From Bacteroidia bacterium (GTDB lineage Bacteria > Bacteroidota > Ignavibacteria > UBA10030), in NCBI GenBank assembly GCA_022180565.1, contig BQML01000006.1, positions 1 through 64,000 on the forward strand: a DNA stretch of 64,000 nt, read 5' to 3'. A program made the translations under genes and the position numbers. The first letter of the stretch is position 1. Every line of letters starts with the position of its first letter. The notes below the pieces were generated by a model, which had not been told where the DNA came from, made no database searches, and was given only the letters and a program-made list of their open reading frames with translations. Below are positions 52,391 through 60,849 of this stretch, in pieces.

Positions 52391-55300
52391 TTAAAATTCA
52401 ACACGAGCGCCGAAATAGAACTCCCGCGGGATATCATAGAACAACGTTCCGTCCGGACCCACGGGCCGTTTCCGGTCGCCGGTGGGGTCGGGTGAACCGG
52501 CCGCAAGAGAGGTCTCCCACAGCGAGGTCCCGGTCGTCGTTCTGTCGTATCCCAGAATGTTCTCCCAATCAAAGATGTTCTTGATGTCCACAAACACCGC
52601 GGCACGCACGCCTGCAAACGTGAAGCCCTTTTCGAGGCGGACATTGACCATCTTGTTCCACGGACCTTCACCCAATTCCCGGCTGGAGACACGCGGATCC
52701 ACCAGTGTCAGCGGGTAGAAGAATCCGCTCTGGAAGGTACCGATTGACGTCAACCGGATGTCTTCAGGGAAGGTCAGCAGGAGCGTATAGGTGATCCGGT
52801 GGGTTCTGTCATAACCGCCGGTCAGCGTGCTATTGGTCCCCTGGACGTTCACGAGAACCTTGTTGTAAAAATTGATATCCCCGAACGGCAGGTCGCCGCC
52901 GTACGTGGCGCTGTCACCTGCAGCCGTCGAGAACGAGGTCTTCATCTTGGTATCGAGACCCGCAAACTGAGAGGCCTTGATGTAGGTGTAGGCATAGTTC
53001 AGGCGGCCGGTGAGGGTCATGAAGTCGAAGAACCTCTGCGGGAGGGCCTGAACGCTGATTTCCACGCCGCGCGCGTCTGCCAGGCCGGCAGTGAACCCGA
53101 TGTTGTAGTTCGTTCCTGTGGGTCCGGACCGCGGGACCACGTTGAACGAGTAGTATCCGTAGTTCTCGATGTCGCGCAGGTATGCCGTCAGGTTCATCCC
53201 AAATCGCTGGGGCATGAACTCCCACTGCACGCCAAGCTCGTAGTTCGATGAACGGTAGGGCTGTTGTCGAACGGTGGACACGTTGGGCAGGGAGATGTTT
53301 CCAAAGTTGTTGTAGAACGCATACAGCTGGGAGTAGGGCGGCGGTGTCGTGTTGCGGGAGAACGAAAAGTACATCGCCGCTTCGTCGGAAATCGGGTGCG
53401 ACACGCCGAACCGCGGGGAGAACGCCACGATCGGATCCACTTCCCGTGTTCTCACCGTCACGCGATCCAGAACGTCGTTCAGACCGCCGAAGCTCGTCGT
53501 CGTGGTCTGGTACGGAGCAAAGTAGGTGCCGAAATCCTGTGCGGCGGGATCCCAGTAATCGAGACGACCGCCGAGGTTGATGATCAGGCCGGCATATTCC
53601 ATACGATCCGCTGCGTACAGACTGAACTCCGAGGGCTTGATGTTCCATTCTTCATTGTAGAACTGCTTCCGTGCATCAATGGCGCCGAGATATGAGGAGC
53701 GGCGCACCATGTCCAGATTGTGCATTCTCACCTGGAAGCCGCCCTTGAGCTGGTGGTTACGGGTCACCTGGCTCGTGATGTCGCCCTTCAGCGCAATGAC
53801 CTGGTTGAGGAAATTCTCGTAGTAGAAGCCCGGACGCGCAAGCCTGACGGTGGTATTACCGGCATTGAATTGGAAGTTCGTAGAACTCGCCGGTTCGTCC
53901 TGATTGCGGAAGAACTTCGACAGGTCTGTGTTGGAAATGTACTTATCAGCCTCGGCCAGCGTGGACAGCGTAATGAACGTGCCGTCATCTTCATCAAGCG
54001 CGCAAAAACCGTCGCCGTTGCTGTCGATATAGCCCATGCGGTTGATGCTTGAATTGATGCTGGCTTGGATCTCATAGAAAGTCGACGGAGATAAAACGTG
54101 CGTCAGTTTCGCACTGGCGATCACATCGCCGCCGTCGTTTTTCGGCACGCCTTCGAGGAAGAACCGGGCGGATTCTTGATAGGATCGGTTTTTCCATTTC
54201 AGGAAGTATCCGCGGTCGGTAATGATGCTGAACGCGGAAAGCCGCATGTCATCGGACAGTTGATAATTCGTCTTGCCCGTGATGTTGAGTTCACGGTTCT
54301 TCTCGTTAGGCAGGCGACCGTTTGAATCCATGTACCGGCCGCTCAGGAAGAAGTTCCACCCTTCCATGATATCGCCGCCGAGAGAGGCCTCGACCTCGAT
54401 TTGCGGCTTATCCTGATTGTTGTACTTGCCGGGATAGTAGCTGTACCGGGTGAGCCGTGCACTATCGGCAGGAAGCGTCGAGTATTGCGACGGAGGAGCG
54501 CCGCTGGTCCGGAGGTTTCGCAACGAATCCACCCGATTGCTCAGGGCGGTTTTCTCGGCGAAGTAGATTGATTCGTTCCAGTACACGTTGGGTCCGTTGT
54601 ACTTCAGTCCGTCGAGTTGACTGATGCGGGTGAAGAAGCTTCCGCTCAGCGGTCCGCGGCCTTCACGGAGCGTGTAGTTGATGACCCCGGCTGTTGCCGT
54701 GGAATACTCCGCACCGACCGCTCCGGTATTGACGTTCATCTGTTCGATCGCACTGAAGTTCAGGCCTCCCGTCGTGTTCAGCTCGCTTCCCCGGTAACGC
54801 GGGGTGCTCGTGTACACGAGGAAGACGGTACTCACCGTCTGATCACCGGCCGCGGCGAAGTACGAATCCGTAACATCGACACCTTCGATGATCGTCTTGC
54901 TCTCTTGAATCCGGCCGCCGCGGATGAAGCCTTTGTATGCCCCGGGTGTGGTGTTCAGAATTTCCACCGCCGAAGTAACCGGAAGGGTATTCGATACTTC
55001 ATCTCTTCCCAGCACAGTCTTGGTGGCCGTGAGAGACTTGTCAACCACACGCGGTCTCGCCTCAACCACGATTTCTTCCAGTCCGATCGCCTCGGACCTC
55101 AGGTTGAAATCCCGAGTGATGGTCTGGTCGGCCGACACGACAACGTTGATGACCGTCTCCTTGGCGTAACCGACCGCCGATGCTACGAGTCTGTATGTTC
55201 CCGGAGGAACGTTGAGAATAAAATAGACGCCGTTTCCGTCGGCCGCGGCTCCGAGGGTCGTTCCCTCAATGACAACGTTTGCGCCGACGATGGGATCTCC

Positions 55301-55414
55301 ACTCGATGCGTCTTTCACTACTCCTGTAATCTTGCCGCTCTGAGCAAACAGGCCCGCGGACAGCGCGAGACTGAAGAGCGCAACCAGGAGCGTTCGGCAC
55401 CTGACTGGATTCAT
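52391..55414 (-). CDS. TonB-dependent receptor with carboxypeptidase-regulatory-like N-terminal domain
   Basis: 1007 residues from the ATG at 55414, with AAGGAG 7 bases upstream; a longer frame to 55510 is rejected. Signal peptide 1-25, then a beta-sandwich (about 26-105) starting ITGVVKDASSGDPIVGANV and GNGVYFILNVPPGTYRL, then a plug domain with FIRGGRIQESKTIIEGVDV, and a long barrel with alternating aromatic strands ending in ...FYFGARVEF (terminal Phe recognised by the BAM machinery). It would move a glycan fragment or another large solute across the outer membrane with energy from TonB. An EF-hand-like loop (DSNGDGFCALDE) lies near residue 470. Coupled with the sorting-domain protein and PorV-like gene downstream. 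Confidence 0.93.
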   Translation of the reverse strand: MNPVRCRTLLVALFSLALSAGLFAQSGKITGVVKDASSGDPIVGANVVIEGTTLGAAADGNGVYFILNVPPGTYRLVASAVGYAKETVINVVVSADQTITRDFNLRSEAIGLEEIVVEARPRVVDKSLTATKTVLGRDEVSNTLPVTSAVEILNTTPGAYKGFIRGGRIQESKTIIEGVDVTDSYFAAAGDQTVSTVFLVYTSTPRYRGSELNTTGGLNFSAIEQMNVNTGAVGAEYSTATAGVINYTLREGRGPLSGSFFTRISQLDGLKYNGPNVYWNESIYFAEKTALSNRVDSLRNLRTSGAPPSQYSTLPADSARLTRYSYYPGKYNNQDKPQIEVEASLGGDIMEGWNFFLSGRYMDSNGRLPNEKNRELNITGKTNYQLSDDMRLSAFSIITDRGYFLKWKNRSYQESARFFLEGVPKNDGGDVIASAKLTHVLSPSTFYEIQASINSSINRMGYIDSNGDGFCALDEDDGTFITLSTLAEADKYISNTDLSKFFRNQDEPASSTNFQFNAGNTTVRLARPGFYYENFLNQVIALKGDITSQVTRNHQLKGGFQVRMHNLDMVRRSSYLGAIDARKQFYNEEWNIKPSEFSLYAADRMEYAGLIINLGGRLDYWDPAAQDFGTYFAPYQTTTTSFGGLNDVLDRVTVRTREVDPIVAFSPRFGVSHPISDEAAMYFSFSRNTTPPPYSQLYAFYNNFGNISLPNVSTVRQQPYRSSNYELGVQWEFMPQRFGMNLTAYLRDIENYGYYSFNVVPRSGPTGTNYNIGFTAGLADARGVEISVQALPQRFFDFMTLTGRLNYAYTYIKASQFAGLDTKMKTSFSTAAGDSATYGGDLPFGDINFYNKVLVNVQGTNSTLTGGYDRTHRITYTLLLTFPEDIRLTSIGTFQSGFFYPLTLVDPRVSSRELGEGPWNKMVNVRLEKGFTFAGVRAAVFVDIKNIFDWENILGYDRTTTGTSLWETSLAAGSPDPTGDRKRPVGPDGTLFYDIPREFYFGARVEF

Positions 55415-55714
55415 AGTGCTTCTCCTTATGTGAAAAGGACCGTTGGAATGCTGTGGGTACTGCCGAAATCGGGGAAGAACACGAGGACGTTGGATCACTT
55501 CAACCGGCATTCATCCTCCTTTCGCGGAAAGGTGAGTGATGGATTGGATTGGAAGTCCTGGACCGGCCTCCGCTCATCACGGGGCTCCTTCGTCTGCCGG
55601 AATACCACTAAACTGTCTTTCTCCGCCTCGTCCTGACCGTCGCTCGAATGGAAAATAATCGCGCGGTCGTCTCTCGGATGGTGTTTAATTAGTAAAACAC
55701 GGTTTCATAGCCAG

Positions 55715-55743
55715 AGTATAGAATTTTTTGGAAGTAATGTCAA
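55715..55743 (-). promoter_or_regulatory. Sigma-70 promoter of the TonB receptor unit
   Basis: Minus-strand TTGACA (55738-55743), a 17-base spacer and TATACT (55715-55720), giving a start near 55708 and a leader of about 295 bases. Both hexamers and the spacing are identical to the promoter of the IclR operon at 26606-26634, although the spacers differ. Confidence 0.85.
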
Positions 55744-55759
55744 GGGGAAATGAACTTTT

Positions 55760-55823
55760 GGGACGAACGGCGGAACTGTTGAAAAACTACACCGATCCGG
55801 CAGATTCTCCCGTTATTCGTCCC
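55760..55823. repeat. Long-range inverted repeat after the GH172 gene
   Basis: Perfect 8-bp arms GGGACGAA and TTCGTCCC separated by 48 bases, between the stop of the GH172 gene and the TonB unit promoter. On the minus strand a short T-run lies within the loop. It may be part of the unit-E terminator; the large loop makes this weak. Confidence 0.35.
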
Positions 55824-55834
55824 TCACGCACCTA

Positions 55835-56980
55835 TCAGCGGATTTCGAGATAATCCTTGTCGGGAAGTTTGGGAAAAGCCGCATGAGGCTCCTTCTGATA
55901 CCAGAACGCAACCGAAGAAATATCGTCCTGCAAGGGAAGATAGCGGCCGCCGGAACGCCATCCAAGCGCCTGGAGAGTGATTCTGAGATCCTTTCCGAAT
56001 CTGACAGGATCCATAATATGCCATCGATACAATCCGAACCGCTGTTGCGAGTTGTACACCCCATCGGGCCGTATCACCTGGGCGAGACCGCTGTAGGGCG
56101 TCGTGAATTCCTGATATTGTTTGGTCTGCCTGTTCTCAAAGTTATAGGATCCGCAAAAGTAGTCCTCTGTGCCCGTGCCGCAGATCGTCGGAAACTCCCC
56201 ATCGCCGTCGATGAAGAACTTGATCTCCCCTTCTCCCCACCATCCGCTGTTGTTGACTCCCCACGCAACGTACGTCCCGACATAGTGTCCCCATCCCTGA
56301 ACGCCGTCCAGAATCGTATAGTCGGCCTTATACGGGAGCGGATTTTGCCGGCGGAACTGCGCATGGAAGTAACCAACGTCCGCAGGAACATCGGTGAGCG
56401 CATAGTCGATCTGATAGTACACTGTGACCTCGTCATCCCCGATGTTCTCGATCGTGAGCCTGGCCGATGTGCGGAACGGCATTTCCCAGTACGAGTTCAG
56501 CGCGCTGCCGGGGTTCACGCACACGGCGAGAGAAGAGATCTGAGCGTACTGATTCCATCCGCACGCAAAGAAATCCCCCACCGGAACCTCAACCGACGGC
56601 GTCCGCTCGCCGTCCCAGTACATCCGAAGAATCAGATACCGCCAATGGCCCGTCGGCGTCATCCAAATGTGTTGAATCGCCCCACTCCCCTTGATTTCTC
56701 CAAGTACGAACATCTCCTTCGGCTTGACCTTCACCGACGGCGAAATCTTCCATCCGCGACCCAGCTCACGCGCGGCGTTCATGCCGGTCCCCTCTCTCGC
56801 CATCCCTCCTTTCCCCTTCTCCCCCGTGAAATTCTCGGGACTGATCGAGCGGGTCTCCGCACGGGACAGCCGTGATAACGTCCCCATGCCCATGCCCAGG
56901 CCGTTGAAACCCTGACCGAAAACCTGCTGTGTCAAAAGACCGGTGAGATACGCCAAAAAATATGTGGATAATCGTTTCAT
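55835..56980 (-). CDS. GH172 (DUF2961) family glycoside hydrolase
   Basis: 381 residues. Signal peptide (LSTYFLAYLTGLLTQQVFG) then the DUF2961 fold: GSGAIQHIWMT near 97, VPVGDFFACGWNQ near 130, RFRRQNPLP-type Arg-rich stretch near 210, and the diagnostic GTGTEDYFCGSYNF near 270. GH172 members form jelly-roll multimers and act on furanosyl sugars, including difructose dianhydride and D-arabinan, and are retaining hydrolases or transglycosidases. The ATG has a strong GAGGAGG upstream. It is the last gene of unit E behind the ABC sugar importer, suggesting that its product sugar is imported by that system. Confidence 0.9.
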   Translation of the reverse strand: MKRLSTYFLAYLTGLLTQQVFGQGFNGLGMGMGTLSRLSRAETRSISPENFTGEKGKGGMAREGTGMNAARELGRGWKISPSVKVKPKEMFVLGEIKGSGAIQHIWMTPTGHWRYLILRMYWDGERTPSVEVPVGDFFACGWNQYAQISSLAVCVNPGSALNSYWEMPFRTSARLTIENIGDDEVTVYYQIDYALTDVPADVGYFHAQFRRQNPLPYKADYTILDGVQGWGHYVGTYVAWGVNNSGWWGEGEIKFFIDGDGEFPTICGTGTEDYFCGSYNFENRQTKQYQEFTTPYSGLAQVIRPDGVYNSQQRFGLYRWHIMDPVRFGKDLRITLQALGWRSGGRYLPLQDDISSVAFWYQKEPHAAFPKLPDKDYLEIR

Positions 56981-57107
56981 GAAACCTCCTCGGAGAAATT
57001 GAAGATTCGAAACTGAAACAAGAACAACCCTTCCAGCTTCCCCTCCGGTGATTGATCATTATCGGTCTCTTCACCCACGAAGAGAAGACCCAGGATGCGA
57101 ATTCTTC

Positions 57108-58019
57108 TTATTCCAACTCCTCCCCTCCCTGCTCCACATTCTCCCGTGTGAAGACTCTGGAAAGCAGGGTGATTTCTTTCGGCACCTTCTCTCCTCTCAG
57201 CACCCTCAGTACCGTTTCCACCGCCTCCTTTCCTCCGGTCGGATACTCAAAGGAAGCGGCCAGAATTCCCTGGCGCACGTACACTTGACCTTCGTGCGGA
57301 AGCGCGTCTACACCGACGAAGAGCATCTCCTGTTCCCTCCCTGCGGCCCTTGCCGCAAGCCAGGCCCCGTGCGCCGCCGGATCGTTGTGGGCATAGACAG
57401 CATCGATCCTGGAGAATCGCGCTAACGCCGACTCCATCTCCTTCCGCGCATTGGGTTCGAGCCACTTCATGTCGGCCTCAAAGATCACCTCAAGCTCCGA
57501 CCCTTTGATCCCCTCTCGAAAACCCGCATGCCTGTCCTGCCCCGGCGTCGAGGTCATGAGTCCCTTCAATTCAACGATCTTCCCTTTCCCGCCAAGTCTT
57601 TGCACAAGCCATTTCCCTAAGGCTCGGCCGATCTTCCTGTTGTCCGCCCCGATAAAACACGTGTAGTCCTCTCCCAGCACGCGCCGGTCAAGAACGATGA
57701 CGGGAATTCCCTTTCGGTAAGCATCCCGTACAACGCCGGTCAGAGGCGCGGCCTCCTTGGGAGATACCAGGATCGCGTCCACCCCGGCACGGAGGAACTC
57801 CTCGATGTGCGCACGCTGGCGGAGGTTGTCGTTCTGCGCGTCCTTGAACATGACGGTCAATTCCGGATGGTCATCCGCCGCCCGGCGGATATCCGCGTTC
57901 ATCTGAACGCGCCACGGCTCACCCAGATTGCATTGGCTCATGCCAACGGTCCAGGTCCGCGAAGACTGCCCATGGACGGAACTCAGACACAAGAGGGAAA
58001 GAACAAAGAGGGAACGCAT
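57108..58019 (-). CDS. ABC sugar-transport substrate-binding protein (RbsB-like)
   Basis: 303 residues from the ATG at 58019, which starts a signal peptide (MRSLFVLSLLCLSSVHG); the in-frame extension to 58070 has a repetitive sequence and no ribosome site. The periplasmic type I binding fold is clear: VGMSQCNLGEPW, VDAILVSPKEAAPL, VIVLDRRV, IGADNRKIG, DAVYAHNDPAAHG and VGVDALPHEG match the ribose/galactose-binding cluster. It should bind a monosaccharide and deliver it to the permease encoded just upstream. A gap of about 120 bases separates it from the GH172 gene. Confidence 0.92.
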   Translation of the reverse strand: MRSLFVLSLLCLSSVHGQSSRTWTVGMSQCNLGEPWRVQMNADIRRAADDHPELTVMFKDAQNDNLRQRAHIEEFLRAGVDAILVSPKEAAPLTGVVRDAYRKGIPVIVLDRRVLGEDYTCFIGADNRKIGRALGKWLVQRLGGKGKIVELKGLMTSTPGQDRHAGFREGIKGSELEVIFEADMKWLEPNARKEMESALARFSRIDAVYAHNDPAAHGAWLAARAAGREQEMLFVGVDALPHEGQVYVRQGILAASFEYPTGGKEAVETVLRVLRGEKVPKEITLLSRVFTRENVEQGGEELE

Positions 58020-58168
58020 GGAAAGTCGGTTGATGGATTGGTGGATTGATGAGTGAACGAACACATGCATATGGAGTCATGGAGTGATGATGCATTGACT
58101 CTTGACCGAATGGGGAGCATCATTTAGTGACTCCACACACCACAAATCGGATGGTTCTGAACAAAAGC

Positions 58169-59164
58169 CTATCGCTTCCCAAACATCACCGCAACAATAA
58201 TAATCACGCCTGTGAGCATGAGCCTCGTTTCCTCTCCAACAGCGTTGATGCTGAGGATCTTCTCAAGGGAGCCGATAATCAGCACGCCGATGACCGTGAG
58301 TCCGACCGATCCTTTGCCCCCTCGCAACGTGGTTCCCCCGATCACGACCATCGCAATCGCGGTCAGCTCGTACGCCGCCCCCGCTTCGGGATCTCCCTGC
58401 AATTCCTGCCCTGCCTGACACATGCCCGCTACAGCACAGAGCAGACCGCTCAGCCCGTAGGCCAATACCTTGGAGGACTTCACCGGAATGCCGGAAAGCC
58501 ACGCCGCTTCCTCGTTCCCGCCAATCGCATACAATCGCCTTCCCAGAACGGTCCGCGAAAGGAGGAACCAGCACACGATTGCACACAGGAGAAAGACGAT
58601 CGTGACGATGGCAATGTTGTCGCCGAGGATCCTGGCGTTCAGTATCTCAAACGATGCCGGCGTCGGGACGTATTCGTACGACCCGTCCGCTCCCTGAATC
58701 GCCGTCGAGACCTTCTGTCCTCCGGAAACAAGTTTGGCCATCCCGCGGGCAAAGACCATCATAGCCAGTGTGGCAATGAACGGTTGAACGCGAAAGTGCG
58801 CGGTTGCAATTCCCGAGGCCGCTCCGCACAACGCGCCGACCCCGAGGGTCATTGCGGCGGCAAGCCAGCCCGGCCAGCCCCAGTGGATGACCCCCAGGGA
58901 AAATAACACACCACACAGTGCAAGGACGCTGCCGACCGAGAGGTCGATGCCTCCAGCGATGATCACCAGCGTCATCCCGCAGGCCAGGATTCCGTACACC
59001 GACACCTGCCGCAACATGTCACGGTGTGTGCCCCATTCAAAGAACGAGCCTTCAGCGTGAAAGAAGGCACCTGCGAGCAGAACAACCGCGAGGGCCAGCC
59101 CCGCCTGCGCGGTTCCCGGGAATCTTCTGTGAAAATCACGCCACCAGTCAGGGATGAACGCCAC
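58169..59164 (-). CDS. ABC sugar-transport permease (RbsC-like)
   Basis: 331 residues from a GTG at 59164. Eight to ten hydrophobic segments, with LVIIAGGIDLSVGSVLAL near 65 and GTTLRGGKGSVGLTVIGVLIIG near 275, both signature blocks of the ribose-type permease family. It overlaps the upstream isomerase gene by 17 bases. The matching ATPase gene (RbsA type) is not found between 55835 and 60749, so the ATP-binding protein must be encoded elsewhere or outside the window. Confidence 0.93.
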   Translation of the reverse strand: MAFIPDWWRDFHRRFPGTAQAGLALAVVLLAGAFFHAEGSFFEWGTHRDMLRQVSVYGILACGMTLVIIAGGIDLSVGSVLALCGVLFSLGVIHWGWPGWLAAAMTLGVGALCGAASGIATAHFRVQPFIATLAMMVFARGMAKLVSGGQKVSTAIQGADGSYEYVPTPASFEILNARILGDNIAIVTIVFLLCAIVCWFLLSRTVLGRRLYAIGGNEEAAWLSGIPVKSSKVLAYGLSGLLCAVAGMCQAGQELQGDPEAGAAYELTAIAMVVIGGTTLRGGKGSVGLTVIGVLIIGSLEKILSINAVGEETRLMLTGVIIIVAVMFGKR

Positions 59165-60749
59165 AGAAATTCACCTTGAGACCGAGTTCGGCCATCGCCG
59201 CAGCCTTCACAAGCATCCCCTTTTTAGCAGACGTCTGATCCGGCGCATACACGACATGGATGTGATTCGACTTGTGTCTCGCCATCATCTGGTCACGCGT
59301 CACCCCCTTGAGCACCGCATGCATGATCGGCCATTGTGACGTCGTCAGCCTCCACCGTTCCTGCGTCTCCTCATCCGGCAATGCCACAACTTCGGCCAAT
59401 CCCGTGTCATATTGAAGCCCGCCGTTCGCTACGAAGACGCGGCTCCAGACCACAAAACCTGGCTTGCTGACGCCCTTGAGGGTCCCTCCCCCCAACCGAA
59501 AATACATCGGCGGCTGGCGTTCGCTCGACGCGCCGCGATATCCGTCCACAAAATGCGCCGGCGGGGCCGCCCCCGAGATCTCGAACACCCAGACGAAATC
59601 ATCGATGCCGTTTCCTTTGTACCATCGGCCCCATCGCAAATCATGGAGCGTGTTTTCCGGCGGAAATCCGAGCCGTCTCCAGAGACGATAGGTAATCAGC
59701 GCATCAAGGCCTGCACATTCGTCCACTTCGTTGAAATGCGGCACGGCCTCCCCGGGAAACAGTTCCTCCCCCGTCTGTTCATCAAAAACCGGTGGGCGGT
59801 CGACGTTGTTCAGAAGTCCTTCCGCCAGATCAGAAGCGGGCGTGAGGTCCTTGAGGCCTTGCTGATACTGAATGCCGATGGCCGCACAGCCGAATTCCTT
59901 TGCGAGTCGAACCGCCGCAATGTACATTTTGCACTGCTGAAGCACTTGCGCCTTTGTCAGCTCCGTTGATTCATCTCGACCAAATCTGAACTGCATTCCC
60001 TTTGCTGTCAACCATCGAAACACCGCCTCGGCTTCCCGATCCGGCACTGTCAGCATCTTCGCATAGAGCGTGGACTGACTCAATCGCTCCTTGAAGACAC
60101 CTGTCGGATGCAGAAGTTCGTCGGGGATGATGGCATTGTACATCCCCATGCATCCTTCGTCGAACACTCCAAGAATCGCCTTGTTCCGGCGGAACTCACG
60201 GGCAAAGTTTTCCCCCATCGTTCTTAGGCGGGCGGGAATGGCAGACGCTCTGTATGGAACAACATGATCGGTCTTGTGGCGAAGGTTGCCCGACTTTAAC
60301 CACCGGTCCAGCCCGCGTCGGAAGAACTCGTCCGTAAAATCCTCGCTCCAGAGCGTTGAATACGCCACACCGGCTTTTGTCAAAGAAGCATTCAGGTTCA
60401 ACAGGCCGACCAGACCCGGCCAGGTGCCGCTCCAATTCGCGACCGTCAAAATCGGCCCCTGGTGCGTTGTCAGGCCGGCCAGCACATGATGGCTGTACTG
60501 CCAGGCGGACACGGCCACAATGAGGGGATCTCGCGGCGGGATGGACCGGAACACTTCGATACCGTACGCTTGGCTGTCAATGAAACCGTGCCTCTTGGAT
60601 TCGTCGTAAGCGTGGGCGCGTTGAACGGTCCCTCCGAACCTGCGCACGGCGGCAAGAATTTTTTGTTCCATCTCCGCCTGCGTCGCTTCGCAATTTTGAT
60701 TGGCAGCGAGGCGAAGGTCCCCGCTCGCAATCATCTGAATTGTTTTCAT
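59148..60749 (-). CDS. L-fucose isomerase-like protein
   Basis: 533 residues. Architecture agrees with the fucose/arabinose isomerase superfamily: an N-terminal Rossmann-like part (SAWQYSHHVLAGLTTHQGP near 80), a central part with GVFDEGCMGMYNAIIP near 200 (metal-ligand Glu region), GIQYQQGLKDLTPASDLAEG near 300, FNEVDECAGLDALITYRLW, and a late RHKSNHIHVVYAP (His). Standard fucose isomerases are near 590 residues, so it is somewhat short, and substrate is uncertain. GGAG lies 8 bases before the ATG. First gene of unit E, so it may isomerise the sugar brought in by the ABC importer. Confidence 0.85.
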   Translation of the reverse strand: MKTIQMIASGDLRLAANQNCEATQAEMEQKILAAVRRFGGTVQRAHAYDESKRHGFIDSQAYGIEVFRSIPPRDPLIVAVSAWQYSHHVLAGLTTHQGPILTVANWSGTWPGLVGLLNLNASLTKAGVAYSTLWSEDFTDEFFRRGLDRWLKSGNLRHKTDHVVPYRASAIPARLRTMGENFAREFRRNKAILGVFDEGCMGMYNAIIPDELLHPTGVFKERLSQSTLYAKMLTVPDREAEAVFRWLTAKGMQFRFGRDESTELTKAQVLQQCKMYIAAVRLAKEFGCAAIGIQYQQGLKDLTPASDLAEGLLNNVDRPPVFDEQTGEELFPGEAVPHFNEVDECAGLDALITYRLWRRLGFPPENTLHDLRWGRWYKGNGIDDFVWVFEISGAAPPAHFVDGYRGASSERQPPMYFRLGGGTLKGVSKPGFVVWSRVFVANGGLQYDTGLAEVVALPDEETQERWRLTTSQWPIMHAVLKGVTRDQMMARHKSNHIHVVYAPDQTSAKKGMLVKAAAMAELGLKVNFCGVHP

Positions 60750-60768
60750 GGTATTCTCCGAGCTCGGT

Positions 60769-60801
60769 CAAAGATAATGAGGGAGAAGGGTAATTGCCAA
60801 T
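60769..60801 (-). promoter_or_regulatory. Promoter of the fucose-isomerase/ABC unit
   Basis: Minus-strand TTGGCA (60795-60800), 17-base spacer, TTATCT (60772-60777). The same region also fits the Bacteroidota form, ATTG (60798-60801) then 21 bases then TATCTTTG (60769-60776). The -35 element lies inside the inverted repeat at 60792-60809. Confidence 0.6.
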
Positions 60802-60809
60802 CGGCAATT
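60792..60809. promoter_or_regulatory. Inverted repeat in the divergent promoter region, probable operator
   Basis: AATTGCC-AATC-GGCAATT, a perfect 7-bp inverted repeat with a 4-base centre, in the 100-base gap between the diverging genes at 60749 (minus) and 60850 (plus). It covers the -35 element of the minus-strand promoter and would be about 40 bases before the plus-strand start, so a regulator could control both genes. Confidence 0.55.
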
Positions 60810-60849
60810 CTCCTTGCTCCTCATTTCCCTCTTTTCTATTTTTGCACCA

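Larger units (their letters stand above)
55415..55834. other. Long intergenic region between GH172 gene and TonB receptor
   Basis: This 420-base stretch has no convincing gene. It contains the promoter at 55715-55743, a transcribed leader of about 295 bases before the receptor ATG, a small inverted repeat CCTTTC-GCG-GAAAGG (55518-55532), and the outer arms GGGACGAA (55760-55767) and TTCGTCCC (55816-55823) next to the GH172 stop. The leader is long for a housekeeping gene and could hold a control element, but no known riboswitch was recognised. Confidence 0.7.

Noticed and set aside
58020..58168. Repetitive ATTGATGG-type sequence and N-terminal extension before the sugar-binding protein
   Set aside because: Imperfect short repeats only, no ribosome site, and the signal peptide starts at 58019. 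Not a designed repeat or gene.
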